A stretch of DNA of 64,000 nucleotides from Areca catechu (GCA_021397845.1 CM038047.1:38189710-38253709), one strand, 5' to 3'; numbered from the stretch's first letter, positions 46,901 through 59,317 are shown. Notes: generated by a model from the letters alone, not told the origin. Numbers and translations: made by a program.

Positions 46901-49900
46901 TGCTTATCTCATGAGGTAGGCATGCGGGATAGCACTCGTTGCAAATTTCTTGCTGTGGTCATAGCTCTGAGAGATATCATGAAATTGATAATATGACTGT
47001 AAATACACCAACAGCAAAATTAGATCCATAAGATGCTCCAAGCTACATGGTATAATAGCCACTAGAAGATAATGTCTTGGATGCACAATATCCATATTCA
47101 TATGGATCATAAGTTGCCAGTGCTTGTTGGTGGACTGATAATATAAGGATGAATATGATAATCAATAGATCCTACTCAATATGTGAGATCATTTGTAGCT
47201 GCATCATGTTTCGAGCGACCTCGTGGAGCCCATTGCTTATAGAAAATTGTATCATCGCTAGCTTTACCAACTCATGCACCATGGTCCGTAACTATGTAGC
47301 ATGCGTAAGCTGGGATTGACTAATAAATCGAAGAACATCAACTAGGTGCATCTCCTATCCTCTGGTCCCTCTTTAATCACCAGATCCTCGATCATCAGAG
47401 GATCACTAGCACTACTCTTCCTGGTATCTGAATTTACATGAACTGAATACTCCATCCAAGGATCACTGAACCGAACATAAAATGGACCTGAGCCGAGCCG
47501 AACTGAATGGCCGGTATGGAATTGAATTTTTTTTATCTTTTTAGTGCCGAATCGATTTTAATAGGTGAACCGTACCGGCCCTTGGCCGGTACGGTACAGT
47601 ACGTCCCGTACCAGGCGGTACGGGATGGTTTCGTGAATCTTGACTCCACCCTCTCTATCAAGACTGTAGCTGTCTTTGCTTTGCTGTCTCTATGCTAAGT
47701 AGTTGCCTACCCTCTCATCTTGCCTCTCTGGTTACCTAGGCTACAAGGGTGGATTGTGGTATATCGGCTAGAACCCTATGCAGAATGTTGCTACTTGTTC
47801 ATTGCTCTGCATCCATCCTAGCCTTGCTAGCTATGAAACTAGCTGATCATGGAGGCAATCTTGGTCCATCAAGCTCTGGCTCCTTCTGTTGACTTATAAC
47901 CTATTTAATCATCGAATCTTCATCTTCATCAATAAAATTACTCATAGTCGGATCCAAGTACTTTAGCTCAACTTTTTCCTGAATGCATCTTAGCCTTAAC
48001 CTTAAATTATAGTATATATACAAGATCATTGAAGCATTTCTGTTTTAGATGGTTCCTTTGCTTGAAGTGGATAAGGCTGAAGGTTGACCAATTGCGCTTA
48101 CATCCACTTGATAAGACCATTTGGAAGAGGATCTTGATAGTAAGATCTTTCAAATTTCTTGTAGATCAATCAAAATGTACTCACCATTTAGTTATAAAAG
48201 ACTAAAATATTAAGATACAACAAAATTAAAAAGAAGATTGAATACGATATTAGACTTACTAGTACCTACCTGGATTCATCTTTAATTTGCTTCTGACTAC
48301 TACATTGGATACAAATGATTATGTGCCTTCTCTAAATATTTTTGTTTGTAAAAGAATGGTTATTTTAATGTGTTACTTGTTGAGTTACAATTAATAAAAA
48401 TCACTCAACAATCTTAACCTAACTTATTCTAGATACATAGCTGCGATGTCTAGATCAAGCTCCATCTTGTATATTATATTATATAGGGTGGATAAGCTCC
48501 TCATCCATGGCAATCTTAGGTATGAAGTATTGGAACCTCAGGTTTAGATAGTAAGCTATGCATAGATTTTCGGATTTGGTTAAGTGTACTTGTACAAATG
48601 TAATAATAGTTAAATTTTCAAAGTATTCTTGATTTACTACTTACCTGCTAGATGCAACTCACTATCCATCTAATAGCTTCACCATCTGTTGATGATCGGT
48701 TGTACTCATCATCATGTATTGGATCTGCCATCTTGATCTTTTTCTTTGCTTTCTCCATCATGTAATACAGAAAGCCCATATGAGACTATCACTTAGAATC
48801 TATAGCCCAAAGTACCTTATATAGAGGCTTAATAGTCTCTACTATTTTCTCAGCCTATTACCAAATGTCTGTCTCATCATTAAGTTCTTCACCTTGCTCT
48901 CCTCACTGCCTACTCTAGCATATATGCTTTTCTACCACTTTGGATTGACAAACATCTAACGTGGCTATACTTTTTTATCAACAAGACTTTTCAGTGCTAT
49001 ATAATTGGTAGCAAGCCATGTGACACATGATTTCAATATTTCTCTACATGTATAATGCTGCATCAATGATAAAATCCATGTATTATTGTAGATGAATCTA
49101 GTGATATTCTATATTGATTTAACTATATTCTACAGCCTATGAGTCTTTCTAATATCTATCAACATGTGATCGATACAATGTACAGGATATGGGATCCTGA
49201 AAATATGTAGTCACCACTCCATGAGGATCTCCCCTGCGATCTTATACTGTGATTGATTATCTGTGATAACATGCATGGCATTCTACTTTCCTATATGGTT
49301 AATCACCCCCTCCATAATCTAAGGATGTAGCTGATGTCGTGCACTTGATTTGAAGCATCAATAGATTTCTGGAAAAATATTTTTTCATCACAATAAGTTA
49401 ATAAGTTGATGACATTTTGTTTAATAGTACTAGTCCAACCATCATATATGATTATCAATCCATACATCGATCACTTACTCTGATACGAGATAATCCATTT
49501 TTCTAGCTCATCATTGTCAAGAAGCTCATCATGGATATTACCCGGTCTTAGAGGATCTACATCTAGACCAACAGCCTGTATAAATGAAATGGCAGAGTGA
49601 TAATATAGGTTGCCTGCTATGTGTACTGGGATATGATTGAAGTAAAACTAGGATCTAATAGCCCACCACATATCTTTCTTCTTATTCTTTCTTAATATAG
49701 TATCGACCCTCTATTGCTTAGAATCTCTGCTAGGAAAGGCATGTAGATTCAAATTATAGATATGGCTCCTACTGAAATGTTTCTAGATGACTTCTTCCTA
49801 CTATCAAATACTTTCAATATAGATGCAATACGGCTGGTACTTCTACTGGCGGGCTCTTTAATTGAGAAAGTTCTCCTAAACTATGCCTCAAACTTTGCTG

Positions 49901-50541
49901 TAGTACTCTGAGAGCTCGATCTTGACTCATAAGCTTATAACCCAAATCGACCTCTATGCCTAGCCATCTCCTTTAGCTGCCACCAATCAACCAAGCTCAC
50001 CTGAATGACAATCTTGATCTGTACCTCCTCATCATCTAAAATAGATGCTTTCTCTAACTTCATAGAGTGATAAGAAGGTGCCTCTACGACTTGACGGTCT
50101 ACCTCTACTTTCTTTTTTGAAGTCTTTTCTTTTACCACTTTGAAATTGATAAAGTGTTTCTTTATCAACTAGCGAACCTTTGATAGACACTATCGATATA
50201 GAGATACATAAGGATGGTCGTTAGCCAAGTACTTTTTCAATCTTATTATCCCACAATTCTTGAATTCTATATTGTACTATTTATATTTCCAATAATGCTG
50301 ATCTGGGAGCATTATGTTATGCTTTTAACTAATGACATGCTTTGGATCTTTCTTCTTCCTTAGTAGATCCATTCCTAAAGATTAAATAAGCATATCAGTT
50401 CAATAATTATGTAAAAATAATAAATTTAGTTTATCTATTTTTTAAAAAAATTAAAATAATATTATAATGTTATTAATTTTTAGAATTAAAAATTATAAAA
50501 AATTAATTTGATTTTAGATTCATATATAATCTTATTATGAA

Positions 50542-50576
<35 letters not shown>

Positions 50577-53500
50577 TAAGATAGCGAGCATGCAAAAAAT
50601 ATCACTTTTTTTTAAAATTCAAGCATAGGTCACTATGCACATGATGCATCAAAACTTGGATAAATGAAAACCAAATTTATAGTGAAAGTAGTTTGCAAGC
50701 CCTTAAACAATAATCTAATTTTATAATTTTTTAAAAATATATTTTAAATTTTTTATCTAATTAAATGTATTTTTAATTTGAAAAAAATATATATTTAATA
50801 AAAATAAATGATTTTAGTGTCATTATATAGATCATCCATAGATCTGCAAAGTTTAAAATCATGCCAAAATAAGAAATTTTGATATGGTTTCTCCTTGTTT
50901 TTTTAATTTTTCATGAATTTAAAAAAATAGAGGGGAAGAGGAGAAAGAGGGAGCAGAATAAGTGTACGCATCTTTAATCTACAATTTTCCCATGTTTTTT
51001 CCATATTTTTTTGATTTTTTTGTTGTGGAAGGACATTTGAAGAGAGGAGAACAAGCCTCACATGAACGAGAGGCTTTCTCCTCTCATCCACTTCCTCTTA
51101 AAAACTAAAAATAACCAAACCGTGCTAAATCATCCGGTTTAGCCTAGAACTGTGCCGAATCGCCCGGTTCAGCATGGTTTCAGTAGGTTCAGGCTCTAAA
51201 TTGATTTCCACGGCCAAACCATGCTAGTTCAGGCCTAGTACAATTTTGTATGGGCCAAATTGGATGGTTTGATCCAATTCTGAAAATCCTAGACTTGAGC
51301 GTGCACCAGGCTGGGTTGGGTTCGAGTTGAGTAAAGGCCCATTATCTAGATAAAGTGGTAGGATAAAGTAGCAGGCCCAAGCTCTACTTGACCTATCCTA
51401 GGGCCTAAACTTCGCTCCCTAAGCTTGGCCTAATAACAAGTGGACTAGGAAGGGAAGACTAATAGATGGAGACAATGATGACCAACTATCAAGGTGGGTG
51501 GAGAGAGAGGAGCTTGGATTATTGGGAGAGGAGGTCGATGAGAGAAAAAATAGGAGGAGCTAGATGGGTGAGGGCTAGAAAGTAGAGTAGGAAGAGAGCA
51601 GCCCATATGGAGGAGGAAGAGAGAGAGAGTGTGTGTGTGTGTGTGAAGGGGTCATCGATGGAGAGCAGGACAAGAGAGAGGGTCGTAGGGGAGGGCAATG
51701 ATTGATGAGAGAGAGCCGAGGGGGAGAAGAGTGGTGGTGGAGGTGGGAGGCCATGGGGTAAGGGGGAGAGGGGAAGTGAGGATGGTTGCAGATGGGAGAG
51801 GGGTTATAGGGGTTAAGTGGAGAGTGGGATCTCTGTCTAATGTTTTCTTTTTTTCATTTTTCGTTTTCAAATTATTAAAATATAAAGACATGACATTATA
51901 TATAAAAGTTAGCATAAATATTTCAGGTTTGATTGGGTTAAACAATAACAAGGCTGAACATAGCCTAATTTTTGTCAAGGCATGAAAAATTGGCCTGACC
52001 CAATGGACCAAAACCCCAGCAGAAGCCTGGCACATATCAGGCCAAGCTGGGCAAGTTAGGCTTGCTTTGTATAGTCTAGCCTTCAGCAACTTATAAACTA
52101 TAATGAATACATGGGCCATGGACAAATATGGGTTCAAAATATAGTTTTTGCTTCTTTTGGAATCATAAGTTGTACATTCTTTGATCATAGTATCATACAA
52201 TTATTAATTTATCATCATCGTCTGTATTATTATTTGGCTCTTATGTATATATACCAATTGATTAGAATTTTTCCTATTTCTCCCATTTTTGTTATAGGTA
52301 ATCATTTTAGGCTTTGATACTTTTCCCCTGATTTTTTCATGACTTAAACCCTATCTACTTTTCCATTTTGTTCATCTCTAAATTGTGTTAACAAAAATGA
52401 TTTGTTTTCTTCTATTGCAGTTGGATTCTTAACTTGATTAGATGCTTAATTCTTCTTATTAGAAGTATCTTATCTAATTTTGGTGCTTACTAATAAAAAA
52501 TACGATATAAGAGAAAATTTGCTTTCATCATGAGTTGCATTTTCTCAGTGATTTTTTATGTTACAATTATCTTCTATTTTAGTTTAAAGCATGGAATAAG
52601 TGCCAGTTGGCATGGCCTGGTACAATAAATAGCTTGCTAATCCCTTAGTATCCTGTGGCACTGGCACAGTGTTGGCTGTATGCCTGTATTTGTTAGTGTT
52701 TCAAGCATTGGCACAGCCACTGCACAATACGGTATGTATCATGACAATGTCAGGCTGCACATCACTAGTACATGATACTTAATCCTTTGTGTATAATATT
52801 TATGATATTTTTTAAGAAGTTCCTTGACATGATGATTTGTTTCACCTTACATGTAGAATGAATATAAAAGGGGAATCAGCAGTTGGAATTTTGACATTGA
52901 AGACTTAAAGGCTCAGGCTGCTCTGGTACATATGTGATTTTTTTTTTACAACCATGTCAGAACACTCGCAGTGTACTAGAGATTTTTTTCTAACAACAAT
53001 GACTTGATGAATGCTCTCCCAGATTCAAGAAAATGAGGATAATTTTCCAGGTCAAGATCGAGCAGGATGCCCAAATTCTTTGTTTGAACTCGAACCTTTG
53101 CATGAAAGCATGCCATTAGGCATGCCCCCTATCAAAATTTGCTCCATTAAGGATGACATTGATGTGGTAAGTGTTAATCTTCTGCAAAATATGGTTAAAG
53201 CTCATTCTTGTTTTTAAGAAATTCTTAACAAATAGGTAGCTGGCAGGATAATGATGGAAATATGCAGAAAAAAGTAGATCCTCTTCCATCACCTGAACAA
53301 TCTGCAAAATTTCGAAGGTCATTGTTTGACCTTTATGAATCTTTTATTTTTTTTTATTCTTTCTATGTCTGCACAAAGTCTCGTTTTTGTTCTACTATTC
53401 CTCCTATAAGTTGGCATTCACATGCCTTTTCTCCATTCAAAGATATATTTTTGTGTGACATACATATACGGTCTTGCATGAAATTTGTAGAGCTATGTTG

Positions 53501-56500
53501 ATCTATCATATTTTTATCATATTTACTTAATTTGTTAGTTATAGTTTAAAACTTTTCAATGGCAAATTTGACTTATTGATCATCAAATGTATTTTCTAAG
53601 TAGTTATTCATTTGCTTCGTGTCATGGCAATAATCATTCTACTGACACAAGTTTGTATATCTTTATTCCAGAGTCAGATCCAATATTTCTGAAAGTGAAT
53701 ATATTTTAAATGGTCAAAATCCTCAGCAGAATAGCTTGCAGTTCCATGGCAATGATATAGAAAATACTGCAAATTGTGAGTTAGATAATAACGAAAAGCA
53801 TTGGGAAAATATGCTTTTGCAGTCTTGCCATGAACGAAAGCTCTCAACCTGCTCATCAGACATTATTCCATCCTGCAAGGGAGAAAGGTTTGTCTTATTG
53901 CACTTAAAGTATGTGAGAATCAACAACATATGCAACATATGTTACTGAATTTTTTTCACCTTCATTTATTGTAAATTATTTTCAAAAATTGATCTGACTT
54001 TGTTAATTTTTGATACGTTTCTATCTTTCTACATTTCGATTATTGTTCTCTGAGTAGAATGTTATACTTCTATCCCGTTATGTTTTTTTAATATCTAAAC
54101 AAGCTCATGCTTCTTTTTTTGGTCTGTTTTGGAGTGCAAGTCCTTGGAAATTTATGAATTCATATGTGATAGAAATATGTAAGGGAGGTTGTTGTCATCA
54201 TTTGCTTGTGGAATTTGACAAACAGTTTTTGATGTAGTTACAATGAAAAGCCCTGAATCTTCATTTGATCTTTAGTTACTATAAACTGAACATTGTTTTA
54301 TTTTTAGAGATAAGCTGCATAAATCTTAGCTTAAACAACAAATATCTACAATTTTCTATGTTTATCATGGGCAAGATTAAAAAATAATTTTAGGAGATCA
54401 TGAATTTTCATATGTTTCTTCAAAAAATTTAGATGAAAGTTAAAAGAAAAAATACTTGTTGTAAGTTGTAACTTTGAAAATGTTGTTTGGAAATAGTTGT
54501 CAATTCAGATTGCTTAGATTTTAAGTTTGTCCCGTGAAGATGTTTTAATGAAATAGAGACCCTTTTTGATCCTTGATATTCAAAGGTTCCTTGAATTAAT
54601 ACCAAGATATAGTGAAGTGGAACTCTTGTAGATAGAAAAGAATGGATGTTTTATCACCAGTGACCACAAAATAAAAGCCAATATGAATCCTTGCAAATGC
54701 GAATGTTTCTAAAATGAAATTTTCATTAATTATGTTCTTTCTTCAGTCCAGATACATTTTGTAATTATCATTATCGGTAAATATCTTGTCATATGTGGAA
54801 CTTAATTATGCCATTTTTGAATACAGTCAAAGTTATGCACTAACCATATAACACTTGGAGATGCCTCTCCATTTTATACATGTCCATAATTATATTTGAT
54901 ATATTTTCATCAACTCTATAATCTTTGTACAGTATATCCAACTACAGTATAAACGGTTAAATTGTGATATCCTGTGAACATCAATTAAGAATCTAAGACA
55001 ACAGCCTCATTTTCATTCTTGTTGGTACTAAATTGCATTCCATATACTTAGTTTAATATTTTCAATTTTTTTAAGTCTTATCCTGCAAAATTTATAGCTC
55101 CAGTTTAGTTTTTAACCTTGGCCTCATCTAATCCGTAAGCTCTATAAAATCTTCGAACAAGATGCAGTATGTTACCATATATCAATAGTGAGTTCATCTT
55201 GTTTGTGTAAAGAAATAGACTTGGTGCCAAATAAGCAATCCTTAGTATAGGCTTACCAATTACCATGTATAGAAGTTTTATTCTCTCACTACAATGATTT
55301 CTAATGCTTTTCATTCCTCCATTATGTATGTCTTGAACAGACCTTGCTTCTAGTATGTCTGTCAAAGTGCCTTTGATGGTACTCTGTCATATGTTGTCTT
55401 CAACCAACAAAAACCACATGTGAGTTCATTTTATGTTTTCATAGTCTTTCCGTTTGTTGCCTAAGAAAGGTAATGGTCTCCTATTGTTGACCTGCTTATA
55501 ATAAAGCCAAATCAAATAATGAAATTGCTCTTTCTTAATTTTTCTTCCTACCACCCTATATTAGAGTGACTTATTTAGTTGATATCTGTACACTTCTGCA
55601 TATCACCTTTTCTTATACAGGTATGAGCCTAAATAATTTTATTTTATGGGATTCTCCTTATTATCCAAATGCAATGAAGCTACTTCTCAACTAAAATTGC
55701 TTTCTTGTATGAGTTGGTGTGCTTAGTTCTCATTTCATCTTGCCTTAAGCCATCATCCTTCTGTATCTTTTTTTTCCAATTTTTAAAGTTTGTATCCTTC
55801 TGCCTCTTAGTCAAGCATCGTTGATTTTTAAATTCTCCAAATTGAATGATGGAATAAGTGTTGGGGCCAATGAAATTTTTCTTTGAAAAAAGTTTTCTTG
55901 TGTAGTGTCCTCTTTAAATAAGAGATAGGCCTTCCATCTTTCTCAACTTTTATCAAGTTTGATTAAAATTCTATGTCCTGACTTTTGTTGCATCCAACTT
56001 GATGTATCTGCCCTTTTTTGACCTTTGTCTTGCCTTTCCTAATCCTAACCTTCGGAAATATCATGACCAAGAAATATTAAACCAATACCAAGCCCCGTAT
56101 CATTACTAATTAGTATGGTACCATACTGTACCAGACCCCATACCTGGTCCATGAAATTAAGAAAAATCTCCTTCCATTTTCATAGCTATATTGTTTGACT
56201 TGAATCAGACTGGAACCAGGCCGAACTAGATTGAACTGGGCAAAATGCACCGATATGATACTGTACCAGTTCGGTATGGGATTTTTTGAATGGTCCAGGA
56301 CTCTGGACCATTTTTCATGGCCGAATCATTCCCGTTCTTGGCTGGTATAGTTCGGTATGCCCCTAACTGAGCAGTTCGGGATGGTTCCAAGAACCTTGAT
56401 CATGACAATATGCACATCTAGCCTTATTTACCATTTGTATTCTTTTTGTTATACATTACCCTTTTCTAGATTCCCAAAGCATGATTTTCCCCACTTGATA

Positions 56501-57703
56501 TATTTTTTACCATTCATTTAGTTATTATCTCTTAGTTTTAGAGACACATCATTTCATTGAAATATCTGGAAAACAACCCTAGGAATGCCAAGTTCGGCCA
56601 ACTGGCTGATCTAAGAGAAGTATCCTAAACTAAATCCAGGAACAAAAAAACTAACAATATGAAATCTGCAGTTGTACCTAAACTTAATGAGGCATATTCT
56701 GCATTTAGTTAAGCATGGAGGTATCAACAAATTCCACATGTTATTATATAACAAGCATCAGTGTTATGGTTTGCTTAGATTATGTTTTTCTGGCGACATG
56801 CAAGCTTTGCATCATATTCTTTTACATAACACAATTTTTTTTTCCTATCCACCATTGTGAGGGCTTAGCCGCCAGAAAAGAGTTATTCCTGTATATCTTG
56901 ATAAACTTGGCTAAGTCATGAATTGATGTGATAGCAAGATATGGTCAACCTGAATTGATGAGATAGGATTGCCAAATTTCACTCATTTTCTTGATGCCAC
57001 TCCTAAAGAGAGGGAAAAAGAGGATATCAACTTTTGCCTCTTCATTTTCTGTTGAAATTCTTCCGTTCATGAATGTGGAACTATGCTTCTTTTTTTTTTC
57101 TTTCTTTTGTATAATGATGATCTAGATCCACGATCATTGCAAACACCACAATTAGCTCATAAATATTCATTGTAGTCATGTTTGATTTTTTTTATTAAAA
57201 AAAAAAATTGTCAACCAAATATCTTGATATGATCTCTGCCTATTAAAATTTTGATTTTAAAATCCTTTTTTTAAAATTTTTCAGTGTGAAGCAACATAAT
57301 CTGCTGCAAAATACAGAACATTGTAATGGCTGGGCTTGTCACACAGCAGCTGACTTGCCTATTGAAGCAACAAACAAAGCATCCAAGTCAGCAGGCATGT
57401 CTAGAAATTTTGGTTACTTTGGAAATTACTTAGGGCACACTTTTGCATAAAATTTCATCCTTAAACCTAGATGCATTGTTGCAGTGTCAAATGCTGAGGA
57501 TCTTGACGGAAAACCAAAGGCTCCAGTGGTGCAGCAAAGGGGGCGTTTTAAAGTGACATCAGAGAATGTTGATTTAGATAAGGCATGCAAGACACTATGA
57601 TGCTCTAATTCTATGATTTTTATATTGTTGACCTAGATTTGATGATCATTTACTGCTTCAGGCTCTTCCATCTCTCAGTCTACCAAAGAGTCACAGTGTG
57701 CAG
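37928..57703 (+). CDS. STE20/SPS1-like Ser/Thr protein kinase (plant BLUS1/fray-like group), C terminus not found
   Basis: Exons: 37928-38086, 39281-39535, 42986-43110, 43221-43265, 43345-43426, 43669-43737, 43820-43990, 44119-44184, 52857-52925, 53023-53166, 53247-53317, 53672-53887, 57285-57394, 57485-57582, 57662-57703; phases agree and give 574 residues so far. The kinase domain (about 13-275) has a variant Gly loop GEGVSAAV, VAIK with Lys42, HRD at 134-136, DFG at 154-156 and the STE20 signature FVGTPCWMAPEVMEQ. After it come a helical QKEADLFAQKKMLDGEKEEM stretch, NEYKRGISSWNFDIEDLKAQAAL, and a conserved GRFKVTSENVDL motif followed by LPKSHSVQ. It should phosphorylate Ser/Thr in a signalling cascade; relatives act in blue-light stomatal opening, but this copy's role is unknown. 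The ATG at 37928 is chosen because upstream frame has only GTG. The family usually has one or more exons after SHSVQ, not seen here. Confidence 0.93.
38900..38975 (+). other. tRNA-like or SINE-like fragment in kinase intron 1
   Basis: CCCAGGTTTCAAATCCTGGG at about 38942-38961 is a complete T-arm-like hairpin and resembles the pol III B box; TTAGTTGCTGTGGAGTAG stands upstream where an A box would be. There is no full cloverleaf, so a decayed SINE head is more likely than a tRNA gene. Confidence 0.3.
39965..40308. mobile_element. hAT-type group A MITE in kinase intron 2
   Basis: It begins CAAGGATCGCTGAAC and ends CAAACCTTG. The duplication is ATTCAAAT (39957-39964) and ATTCAAAC (40309-40316), 7 of 8 bases. 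It is rich in GGTACGGTACCGTACC palindromes. A second start CAAGGATTGTTGAACC at about 40104 shows that it is a copy within or joined to another copy of the same group. Confidence 0.87.
45845..46335. mobile_element. Group B MITE-like element with a pyrimidine tract, in kinase intron 8
   Basis: Ends TAAGATTTTAAATCTCATGG and the inverse of TAAGGTTTTAGGTACC are inverted copies with GGGAT motifs just inside. The interior 45955-46235 is nearly all C and T on the + strand, as in the copy at 31303. The flanks CTCCTAAG and CTCCCAAT match at 6 of 8 bases. Confidence 0.75.
47457..47642. mobile_element. hAT-type group A MITE nested in the hAT element
   Basis: It begins CAAGGATCACTGAACC and ends GTGAATCTTG. 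Flanks ACTCCATC (47449-47456) and ACTCCACC (47643-47650) agree at 7 of 8 bases. At 186 bp it is the shortest copy; inside are GGCCGGTACGGTAC and CCGTACCAGGCGGTACGG palindromes. Confidence 0.87.
48200..50170 (-). pseudogene. hAT transposase relic (DUF659 region)
   Basis: From 50168 a 77-codon piece (MIKKHFINFKVVKEK...WWQLKEMARHRGRFGL) is followed by WWAIRSYFNHIPVHIAG, GLDVDPLRPGNIHDELL, then IIIYDGWTSTIKQNVINLL, FFQKSIDASNQVHDISYIL and MHVITDNQSQYKIAGEILMEW, and lastly PYPVHCIDHMLIDIRKTH. The DGWTS and VITDN motifs hold the catalytic Asp positions of hAT transposases. Several frameshifts and stops make it inactive. The RNase-H-like C-terminal dimerisation region is not clearly seen. Confidence 0.78.
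51300..52090. other. Degenerate repeat-rich stretch in kinase intron 8
   Basis: GGCTGGGTTGGGTTCGAG and AGGCCCA motifs at the left and GGCCTGACCCAATGG with GGCCAAGCTGGGC at the right recall subterminal repeats of hAT MITEs, around a purine-rich GAGAGAGAG/GTGTGT interior (51480-51830). I found no matching ends or duplication. Confidence 0.35.
53888..57284 (+). other. Intron 12 of the kinase gene (3.4 kb)
   Basis: It contains the group A MITE at 56068-56398. The rest is AT-rich with no recognised ORF or repeat. Confidence 0.6.
56068..56398. mobile_element. hAT-type group A MITE in kinase intron 12
   Basis: It begins CAAGAAATATTAAACC and ends CCAAGAACCTTG. The duplication ATCATGAC (56060-56067 and 56399-56406) is perfect at 8 bases. 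The right interior (TGGCTGGTATAGTTCGG, TTCGGGATGGTTCC) matches the other group A copies. Confidence 0.92.
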
Positions 57704-58269
57704 GTTAGTTATTTGGTAATCTGCATTTAGCTTCGAGGCTGCAAGGAATGTATGCTTGTCATTACATCAACAGCTTTCTTTTATGTAAATTTGTTTCTTG
57801 TTAGAATACAGCTCATGTTGTCTTGCATATTCTGGATCTGTAGAATTGATGAATGCCAATGTTCTCAGGGATGGCGATAGCTTCTTATTCATAAAGGGAA
57901 GCAGATCAGATTGCATTGTGGATCAGATCACAAAACACTACATTCTTTACAATTTCTTTCCAAATATTAAAAATAAAAAGAGACATGAAAATTGTGAAAT
58001 GTTGATGAATGAAAAATAGAGAGTGATACACATAAGAATCTAGCATACCTATATTTAGCATGTCTAATGAAATAAGCATCATGTCTAATTAATTTTAGAT
58101 ATTATATACTAGGATTTCAAATTTCAAATATATCTATTAAGTGATCCTTTTAAGTATATATTTTTTTTAAAAATCAGATGTCAACAAATAGTTGTAAAAA
58201 TACTAAGATTCATATTTTTAAGTATACAAACTCTAGAATTTCTTTCTTTCATTTATTTTTTTTTAAACT
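57704..58269. other. Sequence after the last recognised kinase exon
   Basis: A normal GTTAGT donor stands at 57704, so splicing should continue. I found no exon that matches the conserved C-terminal end of the kinase family here; the stretch is AT-rich. Confidence 0.4.
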
Positions 58270-58277
58270 TTTAGTAG

Positions 58278-59317
58278 CAAAGATTTAAGTCCAAGTGAGA
58301 TGGGGGTCGTCCCAGCCATCCCCGTTCCGTCCCTTTGAGATACTCGCACATGTGATGGGTGCGGGACCTCGAAATCCACCTCTGGTGTCTGTCCCGACTA
58401 GATCAAGTTCTAATATGGCTATCCTGGTCAGGACAAGTCCTAATTTTTTTTAGGTGTGTGATGCTTCGAATGGTAGAATTGACATCGGGAGGAAGAAGAA
58501 AGAGCGAGTACTGACCTTCTTTTGTTGATGCATCGACATTGGCATCGGCATTGTCGTCGGGAGGGAGAAGCATGGCCATCGCCCTTCGATTCCAATTGCA
58601 CAAAGAGGGTAGCACTTGCGGAGGGAGGATTGCTCGGGAAGGAGAAGGGAGGAGGGAGGCGGTCGGATTTTCTGACAAGGAGGCAACTGAGAGGGGGTAT
58701 GGAGGAAGAAAGGATTCACTCGATAAGTCTTTGGCTAGCATACATATTCGGGGCTTAGGCTTTATCTTTTGCATAAAATAAACACTATCCATTGGATCAC
58801 ACCCACACAACTCTTAAGTCCCTCTTTAATTCATCAACTACAAAGATTTTGAAATGGAATGTGAATTATTACTCCACGTGAAAGAAACCCGTGATGGGCC
58901 AAGAGTCACAGGATTTTTTAAAAATTCGACGAATTTGATGTCATAGTATAAGAAATGATACAATGAAGGAAAAGAAAGTTAAAAAAGATAAGAAAGAAAT
59001 TAAGAAAATATTTTTCATGACGGATACTCAACATGATTTGAAATAGTGGTATCATCAATTCAAAAAGAACAATACCTACATAAACACTCAATGTTTGCGA
59101 AGAAAAAGCCTTGTTCCTTCAAGATCTCAGAGCCTTATCGCAAAAGGAAAAAGATTGCTCAAACCAAGATAAATTCAAAAAACTAATATATATATAGGCA
59201 TCCCAAGTGTGTACTAGGATGCTTGATCGAGACAGCCACCAAGATGGGGTGGGAGGCAGGGCATCCCATTTCAAGCAAAAATTGGGATACCCCCATTTCA
59301 CGGGATTTAAAACCTTG
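58278..59317. mobile_element. 1040-bp group B hAT-type element with GC-rich passenger sequence
   Basis: It begins CAAAGATTTAAGTCCAAG and ends CACGGGATTTAAAACCTTG, with the perfect 8-bp duplication TTTAGTAG (58270-58277 and 59318-59325). GGGAT and ATCCC motifs lie inside both ends. Between about 58290 and 58790 the base composition is clearly GC-richer than the surroundings and holds open frames of up to 135 codons on the minus strand (58810-58403) that I do not recognise. Confidence 0.85.

Larger units (their letters stand above)
46387..51291 (-). mobile_element. Decayed transposase-bearing hAT element (4.9 kb) of group A
   Basis: The left end CAAGAATTTCTGAACC and the inverse of the right end (CTAGGATTTTCAGAATTGG) are related, and the flanks GACTTGAA (46379-46386) and GACTTGAG (51292-51299) agree at 7 of 8 bases, with one end base shared or lost. 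The minus strand codes for a hAT transposase relic (DUF659) between about 50170 and 48200. The sequence inside the right end (ACCATCC, CATGGTTTGGCCGTGGAAATC) matches the inner flank of the group A MITEs, so those are probably deletion products moved by this family. Confidence 0.75.
44185..52856 (+). other. Intron 8 of the kinase gene (8.7 kb), filled with transposons
   Basis: The exons on both sides are intact (donor CAGGTATAT, acceptor ATGTAG). The intron holds a group B element (45845-46335), a transposase-bearing hAT element (46387-51291) with a nested group A MITE, and further degenerate ACCCG/GGCC-rich sequence at 51300-52090. 44185-45844 shows no recognised element except a CATA/TA run near 44315-44350. 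52090-52856 shows nothing definite. Confidence 0.75.

Noticed and set aside
52590..52770. Possible further group A MITE
   Set aside because: Motifs such as TGGCACTGGCACAG repeat, but there are no CAAGG ends or 8-bp duplication.
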